Origin: Microbacterium mitrae
Lineage (GTDB): Bacteria > Actinomycetota > Actinomycetes > Actinomycetales > Microbacteriaceae
NCBI RefSeq assembly: GCF_008017445.1
Contig: NZ_VRSW01000001.1
Span: forward strand, 682,001 to 746,000
DNA: 64,000 nucleotides
Reading direction: 5' to 3'
Positions 35,805-44,977 of the stretch are shown in pieces (within the stretch, counting starts at the first letter, position 1; every line of letters starts with the position of its first letter). Both the position numbers and the translations under genes were made by a program. The notes under the pieces were generated by a model that saw nothing but the letters and a program-made list of their open reading frames with translations, had not been told where the DNA came from and searched no databases.

Positions 35805-37604
35805 CTATCCGAGCTTTTCTGCCAGCTCCAGCCAGGCCATCTCCAGGTCGTCTGCCTCGGCTTCAATCCCAGAAATTTCGGTCATCTTGACGCCCAGCGC
35901 GACATAGTCACCCTGATCCATCTCGGCCAGCGACGCACGGGCCTTTTGCGCCTGCGCCCGGAGCTTCTGAAAACGGCGCTCCAGCGACGTCATCTCTTTT
36001 TCGGCCTCGCGGGCTTCCTTCCCGGACAGCGCTGGAACGGCTGATACCGGGGAAGCGGCGGGCGCCGACTTCGCGGCAGGAGCCCGATCTTCCGCGGCGC
36101 GCAACGCGAGGTACTCGTCAACACCGTTCGGCAGGTGGCGCAGGCGCTGGCCGAGAATCGCGTACTGCTGGTCGGTGACACGCTCCAAGAAGTAGCGGTC
36201 GTGCGAGACAACGATGAGGGTGCCGGGCCACGAGTCCAGTAGGTCCTCCAATGCGGCGAGCATGTCGGTGTCAAGGTCGTTGGTCGGCTCGTCGAGAATC
36301 AGCACGTTGGGCTGGTCCAGCAAGATGAGCAGGAGTTGCAGGCGACGCTTTTGCCCGCCGGAGAGGTCTTTCACCGGCGTGGAAAGCTGCGCGCTGGAAA
36401 AGCCCATGCGCTCCAGAAGCTGGCCGGGTGAGAGCTCGGTCGCCTTCGAGCCATTGCCGAAGGTGTAGGAAGTACGCAGACCGCTGATGACGACACGAAC
36501 CGGTGAGTTCAGATGTTCATCCAACTCGTCCATGCGCTGCGTAAGGGTGCGAACCTGCACCGTTTTACCGCGCTTGACGGAACCAGCCGTCGGCTTCGTG
36601 GTTCCGGAAATCAGACCCAGCAGGGTTGATTTTCCCGCACCGTTAACACCCAGAATGCCGGTGCGCTCCCCCGGCGCCAATCGCCACTCGATATCGCGCA
36701 GTACCGTCTTGTCGCCAAAGCTCACGCCCGCGTCGATGAGATCGACCACGTCTTTGCCGAGGCGAGAAACGGCGAGCGATGCCAGCTCGGTCTTGTTACG
36801 AATCTCGGGAACATCGGCGATCAGTTCGTTTGCCGCGTCAATGCGAAACTTCGGCTTTGAGGTGCGGGCGGGCGCGCCGCGACGCAGCCACGCGAGCTCT
36901 TTGCGGGCGAGGTTCTGGCGCTTCGCTTCAACGGTCGCCGCCTGCCGGTCGCGTTCGACGCGCTGCAGAATGTAGGCCGCGTAGCCGCCCTCGAAGGGCT
37001 CCACAATGCGGTCGTGGACCTCCCACGTGTAGTTGGCAACCTCGTCAAGAAACCAGCGGTCGTGAGTCACAATCAGCAGCCCACCCTGGTTCGCCGGCCA
37101 GCGGCGCTTCAGGTGCTCGGCAAGCCACGCGATGGCCTCAACGTCGAGGTGGTTTGTGGGTTCGTCCAAGAACATCACATCGTGATCGCCGCTGAGCAGG
37201 TGAGCAAGCGCTACGCGGCGCCGCTGACCACCGGAGAGGTCGCCGATGCGAGCGTCCCACGGGATATCGCGCAACAGACCCGAAATCACGTCGCGAATGC
37301 GGGCATCTCCCGCCCACTCGTACTCCACCCGGTCACCGACCACCGCATTGCTGACGGTGTCATCATCGTCAAGCATGTCTTGCTGTGTCAGCACGCCGAT
37401 GCGCACCCCGCCGCGCACGGTGACGCGACCACCATCGGGCTCCAAGACGCCGGCGAGCATGGCAAGCAGACTCGACTTGCCGTCGCCGTTGCGACCGACG
37501 ATGCCGATGCGGTCGCCCTCGTTGATGCCGAGGGTAACCGAGTCGAAAACGACTTTGGTAGGGAATTCTAGGTGGAGGGCCTCAGCCCCAAGCAAATGCG
37601 CCAT
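35805..37604 (-). CDS. ABC-F family ATP-binding protein, Uup-like
   Basis: 599 residues with two ABC modules: Walker A GRNGDGKSS and GVNGAGKST, signatures LSGGQRRRVALAHLL and LSGGQKRRLQLLL, Walker B VMFLDEPTNHLD and LILDEPTNDLD. The inter-module linker carries the basic RKELAWLRRGAPARTSKPKF region. The C-terminus (SALSGKEAREAEKEMTSLER onward) is a coiled coil typical of Uup. No membrane helices, so it is a ribosome-associated ATPase and not a transporter. Its stop is 134 bases before metQ. The ATG follows GATAAACC and has TAGCCT nine bases upstream. Confidence 0.92.
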   Translation of the reverse strand: MAHLLGAEALHLEFPTKVVFDSVTLGINEGDRIGIVGRNGDGKSSLLAMLAGVLEPDGGRVTVRGGVRIGVLTQQDMLDDDDTVSNAVVGDRVEYEWAGDARIRDVISGLLRDIPWDARIGDLSGGQRRRVALAHLLSGDHDVMFLDEPTNHLDVEAIAWLAEHLKRRWPANQGGLLIVTHDRWFLDEVANYTWEVHDRIVEPFEGGYAAYILQRVERDRQAATVEAKRQNLARKELAWLRRGAPARTSKPKFRIDAANELIADVPEIRNKTELASLAVSRLGKDVVDLIDAGVSFGDKTVLRDIEWRLAPGERTGILGVNGAGKSTLLGLISGTTKPTAGSVKRGKTVQVRTLTQRMDELDEHLNSPVRVVISGLRTSYTFGNGSKATELSPGQLLERMGFSSAQLSTPVKDLSGGQKRRLQLLLILLDQPNVLILDEPTNDLDTDMLAALEDLLDSWPGTLIVVSHDRYFLERVTDQQYAILGQRLRHLPNGVDEYLALRAAEDRAPAAKSAPAASPVSAVPALSGKEAREAEKEMTSLERRFQKLRAQAQKARASLAEMDQGDYVALGVKMTEISGIEAEADDLEMAWLELAEKLG

Positions 37605-37715
37605 GGTTTATCCAGGCTATCGGGCTGCGGCTGATTGTCGTCTGCACCAAAACAGCCGACGGAGTTTGGCCGATCAGCCAAGCCCCCGCCGCAGCGGCGG
37701 TGCGATAGTTGGCGG

Positions 37716-38018
37716 GTGCACCTCATCCTTTCTGGTGGCCGGGTTATTGACCCCGCCACAGGCCACGACGCGGTGGCAGACGTTCGCATTCTCGAACGCG
37801 ACGGCACCCTCGTGATGCGATCGACGATGACCGGCCCGCTGGCCGAAATGCTGCCTGACCCGGTGCAAGAACATGTGCTCACGCCCGTCAAGGAGGGCGA
37901 GTTTGCGCTACGCCAGGAGGGGCAGCAGAACTGGAACTCCCTCGTGTTTTACACCCTCCCCACCGGTGAGCCGTATATGCATTTCGGTGTTCGCGCCGCA
38001 CCAAAGGTGGCATCATGA
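37716..38018 (+). CDS. Hypothetical protein; amidohydrolase-like start joined to an unrelated C-terminal part
   Basis: 100 residues from GTG 37716, which has GATAGT six bases upstream. The first 25 residues (VHLILSGGRVIDPATGHDA) look like the N-terminal strand of amidohydrolases such as dihydroorotase or N-acyl-D-amino acid deacylase, but no catalytic metal motif follows. The rest (VQEHVLTPVKEGEFALRQEG, then WNSLVFYTLPTGEPYMHFGV) matches no family I know. The frame overlaps the M20 gene (ATGA). I read it as a possible fusion or remnant. It could also be a real small protein of the operon. Confidence 0.6.
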   Translation: MHLILSGGRVIDPATGHDAVADVRILERDGTLVMRSTMTGPLAEMLPDPVQEHVLTPVKEGEFALRQEGQQNWNSLVFYTLPTGEPYMHFGVRAAPKVAS

Positions 38019-39121
38019 CGGCGCTCGTCGGCGATCTTCAGGCGCTCATCGAGTGCGAGTCTCCCTCGGATGACCTGGCTGCCGTGCGCCGCAGCGCCGA
38101 CCTCGTCGCCGCCATGGGCGAGCGGTTGTTTAGCGTAGCGCCCGAGCGCATCGAGATCGATGGGCGCTCCCACGTGCGGTGGCAGTTTGGGGCGCCCCGC
38201 GTGCTCGTGCTGGCGCACCACGACACGGTGTGGCCGATCGGAACCATCGATCGGCTGCCGTTTTCGAATGACGGATCCACGTTGCGCGGCCCCGGGGCGT
38301 TCGACATGAAGGCGGGCCTCGCGATGGCGTTTCATGCCATCGCCGACCTTGCCGACCGCGACGGCGTCTGTCTGCTCGTCACCGGCGACGAAGAGCTGGG
38401 TTCGCCCAGTTCGCGTCAGCTCATTGAAGACACCGCGCGCGGCTGCGATGCGGTGTTCGTGCTCGAAGCCTCGGCCGACGGCGGCGCGCTCAAGATTGGC
38501 CGCAAGGGTGTCTCGCTGTATCGCGTGATCGTGACCGGCAAGGCCGCACACGCCGGGCTCGAACCCCACAACGGCGTGAACGCCAGTATCGAAGCAGCAC
38601 ACGTGCTGTTGCAGGTCGCGGCGCTGGGCGACGAGGTCGCGGGCACCACCGTGGTTCCGACCGTCATCTCCGGCGGCACCACGACCAACACCGTGCCGGC
38701 GCGGGCGGAATTTGCCGTCGATGTTCGCGTGAAGACGCTGGCTGAGCAGGCGCGAGTCGACGAGCAGATTCGCGCCATCGCGCCGACGCTGCCGGGTGCG
38801 AGCATCGTGATTGAGGGTGGCGCGAATCGGCCACCCATGGAACCATCGGCGGCCGCCGCGCTCTTCTCGCGCGCCGAACGCCTGGCGCGCGAGCTCGACC
38901 TGACGCCGTTTGATGGGGTCAGCGTTGGCGGCGCCTCAGACGGCAACTTCACGGCAGGCATCGGCGTGCCGACCCTTGATGGCCTCGGCGCCGTGGGCGG
39001 CGGCGCTCATGCCGACCACGAGCATGTCATCGTCGCCATGCTCGCCGAGCGGACCACGCTGCTGCGAGCGCTCATCGTCGACGTCTTGGCCTCGGGCACA
39101 CCGGACGGTCACCATGGCTGA
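38015..39121 (+). CDS. M20-family metallopeptidase, candidate N-acyl-amino acid hydrolase
   Basis: 368 residues. Di-zinc ligands of M20: H68-x-D70 in VLAHHDTVW, D97 in GAFDMKAG, the glutamate pair E126-E127 in GDEELGS, and the histidine in GGGAHADHEH near the end. A dimerisation domain is inserted at about 175-290. With the acyltransferase and racemase that follow, the role predicted from the known D- to L-amino acid pathway is removal of the N-succinyl (or other acyl) group from the L-form. Carboxypeptidase G2-like activity is an alternative. Confidence 0.85.
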   Translation: MTALVGDLQALIECESPSDDLAAVRRSADLVAAMGERLFSVAPERIEIDGRSHVRWQFGAPRVLVLAHHDTVWPIGTIDRLPFSNDGSTLRGPGAFDMKAGLAMAFHAIADLADRDGVCLLVTGDEELGSPSSRQLIEDTARGCDAVFVLEASADGGALKIGRKGVSLYRVIVTGKAAHAGLEPHNGVNASIEAAHVLLQVAALGDEVAGTTVVPTVISGGTTTNTVPARAEFAVDVRVKTLAEQARVDEQIRAIAPTLPGASIVIEGGANRPPMEPSAAAALFSRAERLARELDLTPFDGVSVGGASDGNFTAGIGVPTLDGLGAVGGGAHADHEHVIVAMLAERTTLLRALIVDVLASGTPDGHHG

Positions 39122-39968
39122 GACCACATCGGTCATCGCCGACGCCTACCTGGCCGCAGACACCGCGGCGCGGGATGCTGACGTCACCATGCGCATCCTT
39201 GACCGCGTACAAGACTTCTCTCAGGTCGTTGAGCTGTTGCAGCACATCTGGAAGGGCGATGTTTCTCGCCCACCCGTCAACGTCGAGACCCTCCGCGCGG
39301 TATCCAAGGCCGGCAGCTATGTCGGCGGCGCGTTCCGCGGCGACGAAATGGTGGGAGCGTGCTTCGGGTTCTTCGGACCTCCCGAGCGCCGCTCGCTGCA
39401 CAGCCACATCGCGGGCGTTCGTGCCGGGTCTCGCGGTCGCAATGTGGGATTCGCCATCAAGACTCACCAGCGCGCGTGGGCCCTTGAGCACCACATCGAC
39501 GAAATCTCGTGGACTTTTGACCCCCTGATCAGCCGCAACGCATACTTCAACCTCGTCAAGCTGGGCGCGACGGCCAGCGAGTATCTCGAGAACTTCTACG
39601 GGCAGATGAGCGACGACCTCAATGGTTCCGATGACACCGACCGACTGCTCGTGACGTGGAAGCTGTGGGATCCGCAGGTCGCGGCGGCCAGCCGCGGCGA
39701 CTACGTCAGTGGCACCGCGGCCGGGATTCCGGCGCTCCTTCGCCCAGACGACTCGTTCGCCCCGCAGCGCGAACACAGTGACGCGCAGCTGGTGGCCATC
39801 GGCCTGCCGCGAGACATCGAAACCATCCGCCGCGAGAACCCGACCGTGGCAACCGCGTGGCGGCTGGCGCTGCGCGAAACGCTGGGTGCGGCGCTTGCCG
39901 GCGGCGGCACCGTCATCGGATTTGACCGTGACGGCAACTACATCGTGAACAGAGGAAAGACGCAATGA
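39114..39968 (+). CDS. GNAT-superfamily N-acyltransferase (COG3375 type)
   Basis: 284 residues from ATG 39114, which overlaps the M20 stop by eight bases. The GNAT core is at about 70-170 (VGACFGFFGPPERRSLHSHI, then GSRGRNVGFAIKTHQRAWAL containing the acyl-CoA pyrophosphate loop RGRNVG). The DPLISRNAYFNLVKLGA motif is shared with proteins encoded beside N-acylamino-acid racemases. In that pathway the enzyme transfers succinyl from succinyl-CoA to the amino group of a D-amino acid. The acyl donor here is inference. Confidence 0.85.
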   Translation: MAETTSVIADAYLAADTAARDADVTMRILDRVQDFSQVVELLQHIWKGDVSRPPVNVETLRAVSKAGSYVGGAFRGDEMVGACFGFFGPPERRSLHSHIAGVRAGSRGRNVGFAIKTHQRAWALEHHIDEISWTFDPLISRNAYFNLVKLGATASEYLENFYGQMSDDLNGSDDTDRLLVTWKLWDPQVAAASRGDYVSGTAAGIPALLRPDDSFAPQREHSDAQLVAIGLPRDIETIRRENPTVATAWRLALRETLGAALAGGGTVIGFDRDGNYIVNRGKTQ

Positions 39969-41071
39969 AGCTCACCGGATTCGAACTGCGAACCATCGCC
40001 CTGCCGCTGGTTTCGCCGTTTCGCACGTCCTTTGGCACGCAGACGGTGCGTGAAGCCGTGCTGGTGCGTGCGGTGACGGAGGACGGCGAAGGTTGGGGTG
40101 AGTGCGTCGCCATGAGCGACCCGCTGTATTCGTCTGAGTACGTCGAGGCGGCAACCGATGTCACGAAGCGCTTCTTGATTCCGGCGATCGATGCGATCCC
40201 TCAGCTGGATGCGAAGAAGATTGCACCGGCCTTGCATAAATTCAAGGGACACCGCATGGCCAAGGCGGCACTTGAACTTGCCGTGCTGGATGCCGAGCTG
40301 CGAGCCAGCGGCACTCCCCTGGCCCGCGAACTGGGGGCGGTCGTTGACCGGGTGGACTGCGGTGTCTCGGTCGGCATCATGAACAGCATCCCCGAACTGC
40401 TGGATGCCGTCGGCGGCTACCTCGATGAGGGGTATGTGCGCATCAAACTGAAGATCGAACCCGGTTGGGATATTGCTCCGGTGCGCGCGGTGCGCGAGCG
40501 CTTTGGCGATGACGTGCTGTTGCAGGTCGACGCCAACACGGCCTACCACCGCGGCGACGCGCAACACCTCGCGGGTCTTGATCCGTTCAACCTGCTCCTC
40601 ATTGAGCAACCGCTCGACGAAGAAGACATCATCGGCAACGTCGAGCTCGCGAAGGTCGTAAAGACGCCGATCTGCCTGGACGAATCCATTGTCTCGGCAC
40701 GCTCGGCCGCCGATGCCATTCGCCTGGGCGCCTGTTCCATCGTGAACATCAAGCCGGGGCGCGTCGGCGGCTACCTGGAGGCGCGCAAGATTCACGATGT
40801 GTGCGCGGCAAACGATATTCCGGTGTGGTGCGGCGGCATGCTCGAAACCGGAATCGGCCGAGCCGCCAACGTGGCCCTCGCCGCCCTCCCCGGATTCACG
40901 TTGCCGGGCGACACGTCCGGCTCGAACCGCTACTACCGCCAAGACATCACCGACCCCTTCGTCCTCGAGAACGGAACCCTGCCTGTGCCGACGGGTCCGG
41001 GAATCGGGGTCACCCCTCACGCCGACATGCTGGCTGAGGTCACCACCCGCTCAGAGTGGATCACGCTCTAG
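39965..41071 (+). CDS. N-acylamino-acid racemase / o-succinylbenzoate synthase-like enolase-superfamily enzyme
   Basis: 368 residues. Enolase-superfamily acid-base residues are visible: K161 and K163 (IKLK), metal ligands D189 (VDAN), E214 (IEQPL), D239 (CLDES), and K263 (IVNIKPGRVGG). The family includes menaquinone OSBS and N-succinylamino-acid racemase; the adjacent GNAT and M20 genes favour the racemase role, in which the acylated D-amino acid is epimerised. No menaquinone genes are adjacent. Overlaps the upstream gene (ATGA). A hairpin follows. Confidence 0.88.
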   Translation: MKLTGFELRTIALPLVSPFRTSFGTQTVREAVLVRAVTEDGEGWGECVAMSDPLYSSEYVEAATDVTKRFLIPAIDAIPQLDAKKIAPALHKFKGHRMAKAALELAVLDAELRASGTPLARELGAVVDRVDCGVSVGIMNSIPELLDAVGGYLDEGYVRIKLKIEPGWDIAPVRAVRERFGDDVLLQVDANTAYHRGDAQHLAGLDPFNLLLIEQPLDEEDIIGNVELAKVVKTPICLDESIVSARSAADAIRLGACSIVNIKPGRVGGYLEARKIHDVCAANDIPVWCGGMLETGIGRAANVALAALPGFTLPGDTSGSNRYYRQDITDPFVLENGTLPVPTGPGIGVTPHADMLAEVTTRSEWITL

Positions 41072-41081
41072 CGAGTATCGC

Positions 41082-41123
41082 AACGCGCGGGGTGGCTGTC
41101 GCTGAGGCAGTACCCCGCGCGTT
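41082..41123 (+). terminator. Terminator-like hairpin after the racemase gene
   Basis: Perfect 12-bp stem (arm AACGCGCGGGGT) begins ten bases past the stop codon, with a short inner CTG/CAG pair in the loop. Weak T content follows. It separates the operon from the pucR gene. Confidence 0.65.
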
Positions 41124-41225
41124 CGACGGTCACCCGGCACCCCTCTTGTTGGTTCCGACAGAAACTCGATAGCGTTTCGTCATGATCAACCATCGCCAGC
41201 ATCATCGGCCGGCATACCCTCAAGT

Positions 41226-42878
41226 GTGCTCATGTCAGTGACGATGCGGCCGCGAGCAAGTCTCGGGCGAATTCTGGAAGACCTCGGAACCACGCTGCTC
41301 GATGTCGTGTTCGGCACGGCTGATCATGAGGCGGTTGTCGACACCGTCGTTATCCACGACGCCCTCGATGACACCATGCCGATGCGGGGTGCTCTGGTGC
41401 TCGGCGTCGGCATCACCGGAGACGACGACGCGCTCGATCTGATTCACAGCATGCGGGAGCAGAACGCGATCGCCCTGGTGCTTCGAGCACCCGTGCATCT
41501 CGGCGCGGCCGCGATGACGGCGCTTTCCGCGGCAGAGATTCCGGTGCTCGCTCTCACCCGCGGTGCTTCGTGGGCGCAACTGGCCGCGATGGTGCGTTCC
41601 ATGATTGCCGAGGGCGACCTGAGCGATCGCGACACCCCCACCCTTGGCGGCCTGCCGGCAGGCGATCTGTTCGCCCTGGCAAACGCTATCTCCACACTGG
41701 TGGACGCCCCCGTCACGATTGAAGACCGCAATTCTCGAGTACTGGCGTTCTCTGGCCGTCAGGATGAGGCCGACGGGCCGCGAATTGAGACGATTCTCGG
41801 CCGCCAAGTGCCGGAACGCTATATGCGACAGCTCGAGGACCGAGGCGTTTTTCAGAGCCTGTATCGCAGCGAAGACCCCATCCTGGTTGAACCGGTGGGT
41901 GCCGGAGACAGCCCCTCATTCCCACGCGTCGCGCATGCCGTGCGTGCCGGAGATGAAATTCTCGGCTCGATTTGGGCCGCCGTTCAACAACCACTGTCGA
42001 CCGACCGATTGCGAGCGTTCAAAGACGCCGCAAAGCTCGTGGCGCTTCACATGCTGCAGATCCGCGCTGGTGCCGACGTTGAACGCCGCCTTCGCGCCGA
42101 CCTGCTGGCAACCGTCTTGGAGGGCGGCGCTGGGGCCGCCGATGCCGCCGCCCGCCTGCGGTTGCAGGATCACACGTGTGTGGTGATCGCGATTGCGCCA
42201 TCTGAGCACACCACAGACGGAGCCGACACACCAGACGCCCGCGATGTCGCCGAGCGGCAGCGTCTCGCCGACGCTTTGGGTATGCACCTTGGTGCGGTGT
42301 ACCAACGCTCGGCAGTGGCACCGATCGGCAACCTGGTTTACGCCATCGTCGGGGTCAAGACGGGCGCCGAAAACGCCGATGTATCTGCCGAACGGGTGAT
42401 CAACGACTTCGTCGATCGGCTGGGGCTAACCGGGCCCATGCTGGTCGGCATCGGCACCGTTGCCACCGACCTCACGGTCATTCCCCGCTCACGTCGCGAC
42501 GCCGATCGGGCCCTGCGGGTGCTCGCTCAGCAGCGGCCCGACGGCGCCGTGGCACGCTTCGACGCCGTGCAAATGGATGCACTCCTGGTGGAGCTGGGCG
42601 ATGTTGCCCGTGCGCACGGCGATCGCGCGACCGGCCCCGTTGCGGCGCTGCTCGAGCACGACCGGGAGAAGGGCACGCAGCTGGTTGAGACGCTGTCTGC
42701 GTGGCTGGATGCCTTCGGCGATGTGACAACGGCTGCCGCGCAGGTCTACACCCACCCCAACACGTTTCGCTACCGCCTGCGCCGACTCTCCGAAATCAGC
42801 GGCCTCGATCTGACCGATCCTGATGCGCGCTTCAGGGCGATGGTGCAGCTGCGGCTATTGCGCGGCGAGCGAGCCTAA
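41226..42878 (+). CDS. PucR-family transcriptional regulator
   Basis: 550 residues. N-terminal PucR domain (about 1-140, ILEDLGTTLLDVVFG onward), a GAF-like middle (150-300) and a C-terminal PucR helix-turn-helix, WLDAFGDVTTAAAQVYTHPN followed by TFRYRLRRLSEISGL. PucR regulators respond to purine or amino-acid-related metabolites. Its place after the D- to L-amino acid operon suggests control of that operon, but no operator was identified. The start is uncertain among GTG 41226, ATG 41232 and ATG 41244. TACCCT lies five bases before the first. Confidence 0.9.
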   Translation: MLMSVTMRPRASLGRILEDLGTTLLDVVFGTADHEAVVDTVVIHDALDDTMPMRGALVLGVGITGDDDALDLIHSMREQNAIALVLRAPVHLGAAAMTALSAAEIPVLALTRGASWAQLAAMVRSMIAEGDLSDRDTPTLGGLPAGDLFALANAISTLVDAPVTIEDRNSRVLAFSGRQDEADGPRIETILGRQVPERYMRQLEDRGVFQSLYRSEDPILVEPVGAGDSPSFPRVAHAVRAGDEILGSIWAAVQQPLSTDRLRAFKDAAKLVALHMLQIRAGADVERRLRADLLATVLEGGAGAADAAARLRLQDHTCVVIAIAPSEHTTDGADTPDARDVAERQRLADALGMHLGAVYQRSAVAPIGNLVYAIVGVKTGAENADVSAERVINDFVDRLGLTGPMLVGIGTVATDLTVIPRSRRDADRALRVLAQQRPDGAVARFDAVQMDALLVELGDVARAHGDRATGPVAALLEHDREKGTQLVETLSAWLDAFGDVTTAAAQVYTHPNTFRYRLRRLSEISGLDLTDPDARFRAMVQLRLLRGERA

Positions 42879-43813
42879 ACGGCCGATACGATACGCGCGC
42901 CGGCAACTGGGCCGTGCGCACGAAAACTGTTGTATCCCGCGGCCGTCATTGACACGTGCACTTCGAGTGCCGATTCGGCATCGGCGCACAGCAACGCCAC
43001 CGTTGGCCCCGAGCCCGAGACGATGCCGGCCAGCGCCCCCTCACGTACTCCGAGGTCGATGACGACGGCAAGCTCAGGGCGCAACGACAGGGCCGCCGCC
43101 TGCAAGTCATTGTGGAGCGCGTCGGCCAACCGTACCGGGTCTCCGGCTCGCAGCGCATGAAACAGATCGGCACCGAGGTGTGGCTGCGCCGGAACCACGG
43201 GCAGGTCCGCGCGGAGGCGCTGACGAATCGCGTCGAGCTCCCCGTAGACGCGTGGCGTTGAGAGCCCCTCATCGTTGGTCACGAGTACCCAATCGAATCG
43301 GCCCTGCGAGAGCATCGGACTGAGCTCATCGCCGCGCCCGGTTCCCATTGCGGTACCGCCGTGCAGGCTGAACGGCACATCGGCGCCGAGCTCCGCCGCG
43401 AGCGTATGCAACTCGGCCGAGGACAGATTGGTTGCCCACAGCGCGTCACACGCAACCAGGGTTGCCGCGGCGTCTGCCGATCCGCCGCCCATCCCGCCCG
43501 CGACCGGAACGCCCTTGTGAATGTTGAGGTGAACGCCGTCGGTGACTCCGGTTCGCTCGCGTAGCAGGAGTGCTGCCCGGTAGGCGAGGTTGGATTCGTC
43601 CAGCGGCACCCCCGCGACATCAACGGTTCCGCTCACCGACAGCGAGATGCCCTCGGCGCTCGTCGCGGTGATTTCTTCGATCAGCGATAGCGCTTGGAAG
43701 GCGGTAGCGAGTTCGTGGTAGCCGTCTTCCTGCAGCTCGCCGACGGCGAGTTGCAGATTGACCTTGCCGGGGGCGCGAACGCGAACGGCTACGGGATTCG
43801 CCTCATCGGTCAC
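42875..43813 (-). CDS. ispE: 4-diphosphocytidyl-2-C-methyl-D-erythritol kinase
   Basis: 312 residues from GTG 43813. GHMP kinase motifs: VRAPGKVNLQLAVG near the N-terminus, PVAGGMGGGSADAAATL (ATP loop) and GIVSGSGPTVALL. It phosphorylates CDP-methylerythritol in the non-mevalonate isoprenoid route. The start is set by a GTGA overlap with the upstream aldo/keto reductase, and the stop overlaps the convergent pucR stop by four bases. Confidence 0.94.
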   Translation of the reverse strand: MTDEANPVAVRVRAPGKVNLQLAVGELQEDGYHELATAFQALSLIEEITATSAEGISLSVSGTVDVAGVPLDESNLAYRAALLLRERTGVTDGVHLNIHKGVPVAGGMGGGSADAAATLVACDALWATNLSSAELHTLAAELGADVPFSLHGGTAMGTGRGDELSPMLSQGRFDWVLVTNDEGLSTPRVYGELDAIRQRLRADLPVVPAQPHLGADLFHALRAGDPVRLADALHNDLQAAALSLRPELAVVIDLGVREGALAGIVSGSGPTVALLCADAESALEVHVSMTAAGYNSFRAHGPVAGARIVSAV

Positions 43814-44871
43814 AGGTCTGACGACACCGCCCACTTGTTGACGTCGATCGAGTCGCTGAGCGTGTCGATCTCTTCAATCTCTTCAATGTCAAAGGCCGGC
43901 CCCTGCAGCGCCGCGATGTTTTCATCCAGCTGGGAGGGGCGCGATGCGCCAATCAGCGCGGATGCCACCACGGGCTTGCGCAGAACCCACTGCAACGCCA
44001 TCTGCGCGAGCGTCTGGCCACGCTGTTGCGCGATGACGTTGAGCGCACGCAGGGCGTTGCGCCCCTCCTGCGAAATGTCATCAGGCAGGGAACCACGCTT
44101 GACGTTGCGGTCGGCTGGTCCGTCGCCGAGGTACTTGTCGGTGAGGTAGCCCTGCGCGAGCGGGGTGAAGGCGATCGCGCCCATGCGCTCGGCTTCGAGA
44201 ACGTCGGTGAGGCCGTCTTCTACCCAACGGTTCAGAATCGAGTACGACGGCTGGTGAATCACCAGCGGCGTTCCCAGCGACCGCGCGACGGCCTTCGCCT
44301 CAATGGTGCGCTCGGCCGAGTAGGACGAGATTCCGACGTACAGCGCCTTGCCCTGGCGCACCAGGGTGTCGAGCGCGCCAATGGTCTCTTCGATCGGCGT
44401 GTCGGGGTCGACGCGGTGCGAGTAGAAGATGTCGACGTAGTCCAGTCCCATGCGCTTCAGGGATGCCTCAGCGCTGGAGAGAATGTACTTGCGCGAGCCG
44501 AAGTCGCCGTACGGGCCCTGCCACATGTCCCATCCCGCCTTCGACGAGATGATCAGTTCGTCGCGGTATGGCGCAAAGTCTTCGCGCATCATGCGCCCAA
44601 AGTTCGTCTCGGCAGAACCGTACGGCGGGCCGTAGTTGTTGGCGAGGTCAAAGTGCAAAATTCCGTTGTCAAACGCGTGGCGCAGCAGCGCCCGCTGGTT
44701 ATCAAACGGCACATTGTCGCCAAAGTTCCACCACAGGCCGAGCGAGATGGGCGGCAGGTAGAGGCCGCTGTCGCCGACACGTCGATAGTCGGTGTTATTG
44801 AAACGCCCCTCGGCGGCGACGTACGGGCGGTGCGTGTCAGGCGTTGACAGGTTGAGGCGAGGATGCGTCAT
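43810..44871 (-). CDS. Aldo/keto reductase, YghZ / L-glyceraldehyde 3-phosphate reductase-like
   Basis: 353 residues from ATG 44871. AKR barrel with the dyad region HFDLANNYGPPYGSAE (catalytic D and Y), SSKAGWDMWQGPYGDFGSRK (lysine and the loop typical of the YghZ subfamily), and GASRPSQLDENI for NADPH. Relatives reduce L-glyceraldehyde 3-phosphate or methylglyoxal. The reaction here is inferred. It lies between ksgA and ispE, which usually adjoin, so it is probably inserted. Confidence 0.87.
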   Translation of the reverse strand: MTHPRLNLSTPDTHRPYVAAEGRFNNTDYRRVGDSGLYLPPISLGLWWNFGDNVPFDNQRALLRHAFDNGILHFDLANNYGPPYGSAETNFGRMMREDFAPYRDELIISSKAGWDMWQGPYGDFGSRKYILSSAEASLKRMGLDYVDIFYSHRVDPDTPIEETIGALDTLVRQGKALYVGISSYSAERTIEAKAVARSLGTPLVIHQPSYSILNRWVEDGLTDVLEAERMGAIAFTPLAQGYLTDKYLGDGPADRNVKRGSLPDDISQEGRNALRALNVIAQQRGQTLAQMALQWVLRKPVVASALIGASRPSQLDENIAALQGPAFDIEEIEEIDTLSDSIDVNKWAVSSDL

Positions 44872-44977
44872 GCTCCCACCGTAGCGCGCAGGCGCCGCCA
44901 AAGTGAACGTCCCCGCGCGAGAACGCGCGAGGTTTTCTTCGCGCCGCGCGCGGGAGCAGGCGCCGCGATACTGCTGG

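Noticed and set aside
44914..44929. CGCGCG-AGAA-CGCGCG hairpin followed by GGTTTTCTT
   Set aside because: Oriented as a plus-strand terminator but both flanking genes are on the minus strand; probably chance in a GC-rich gap.
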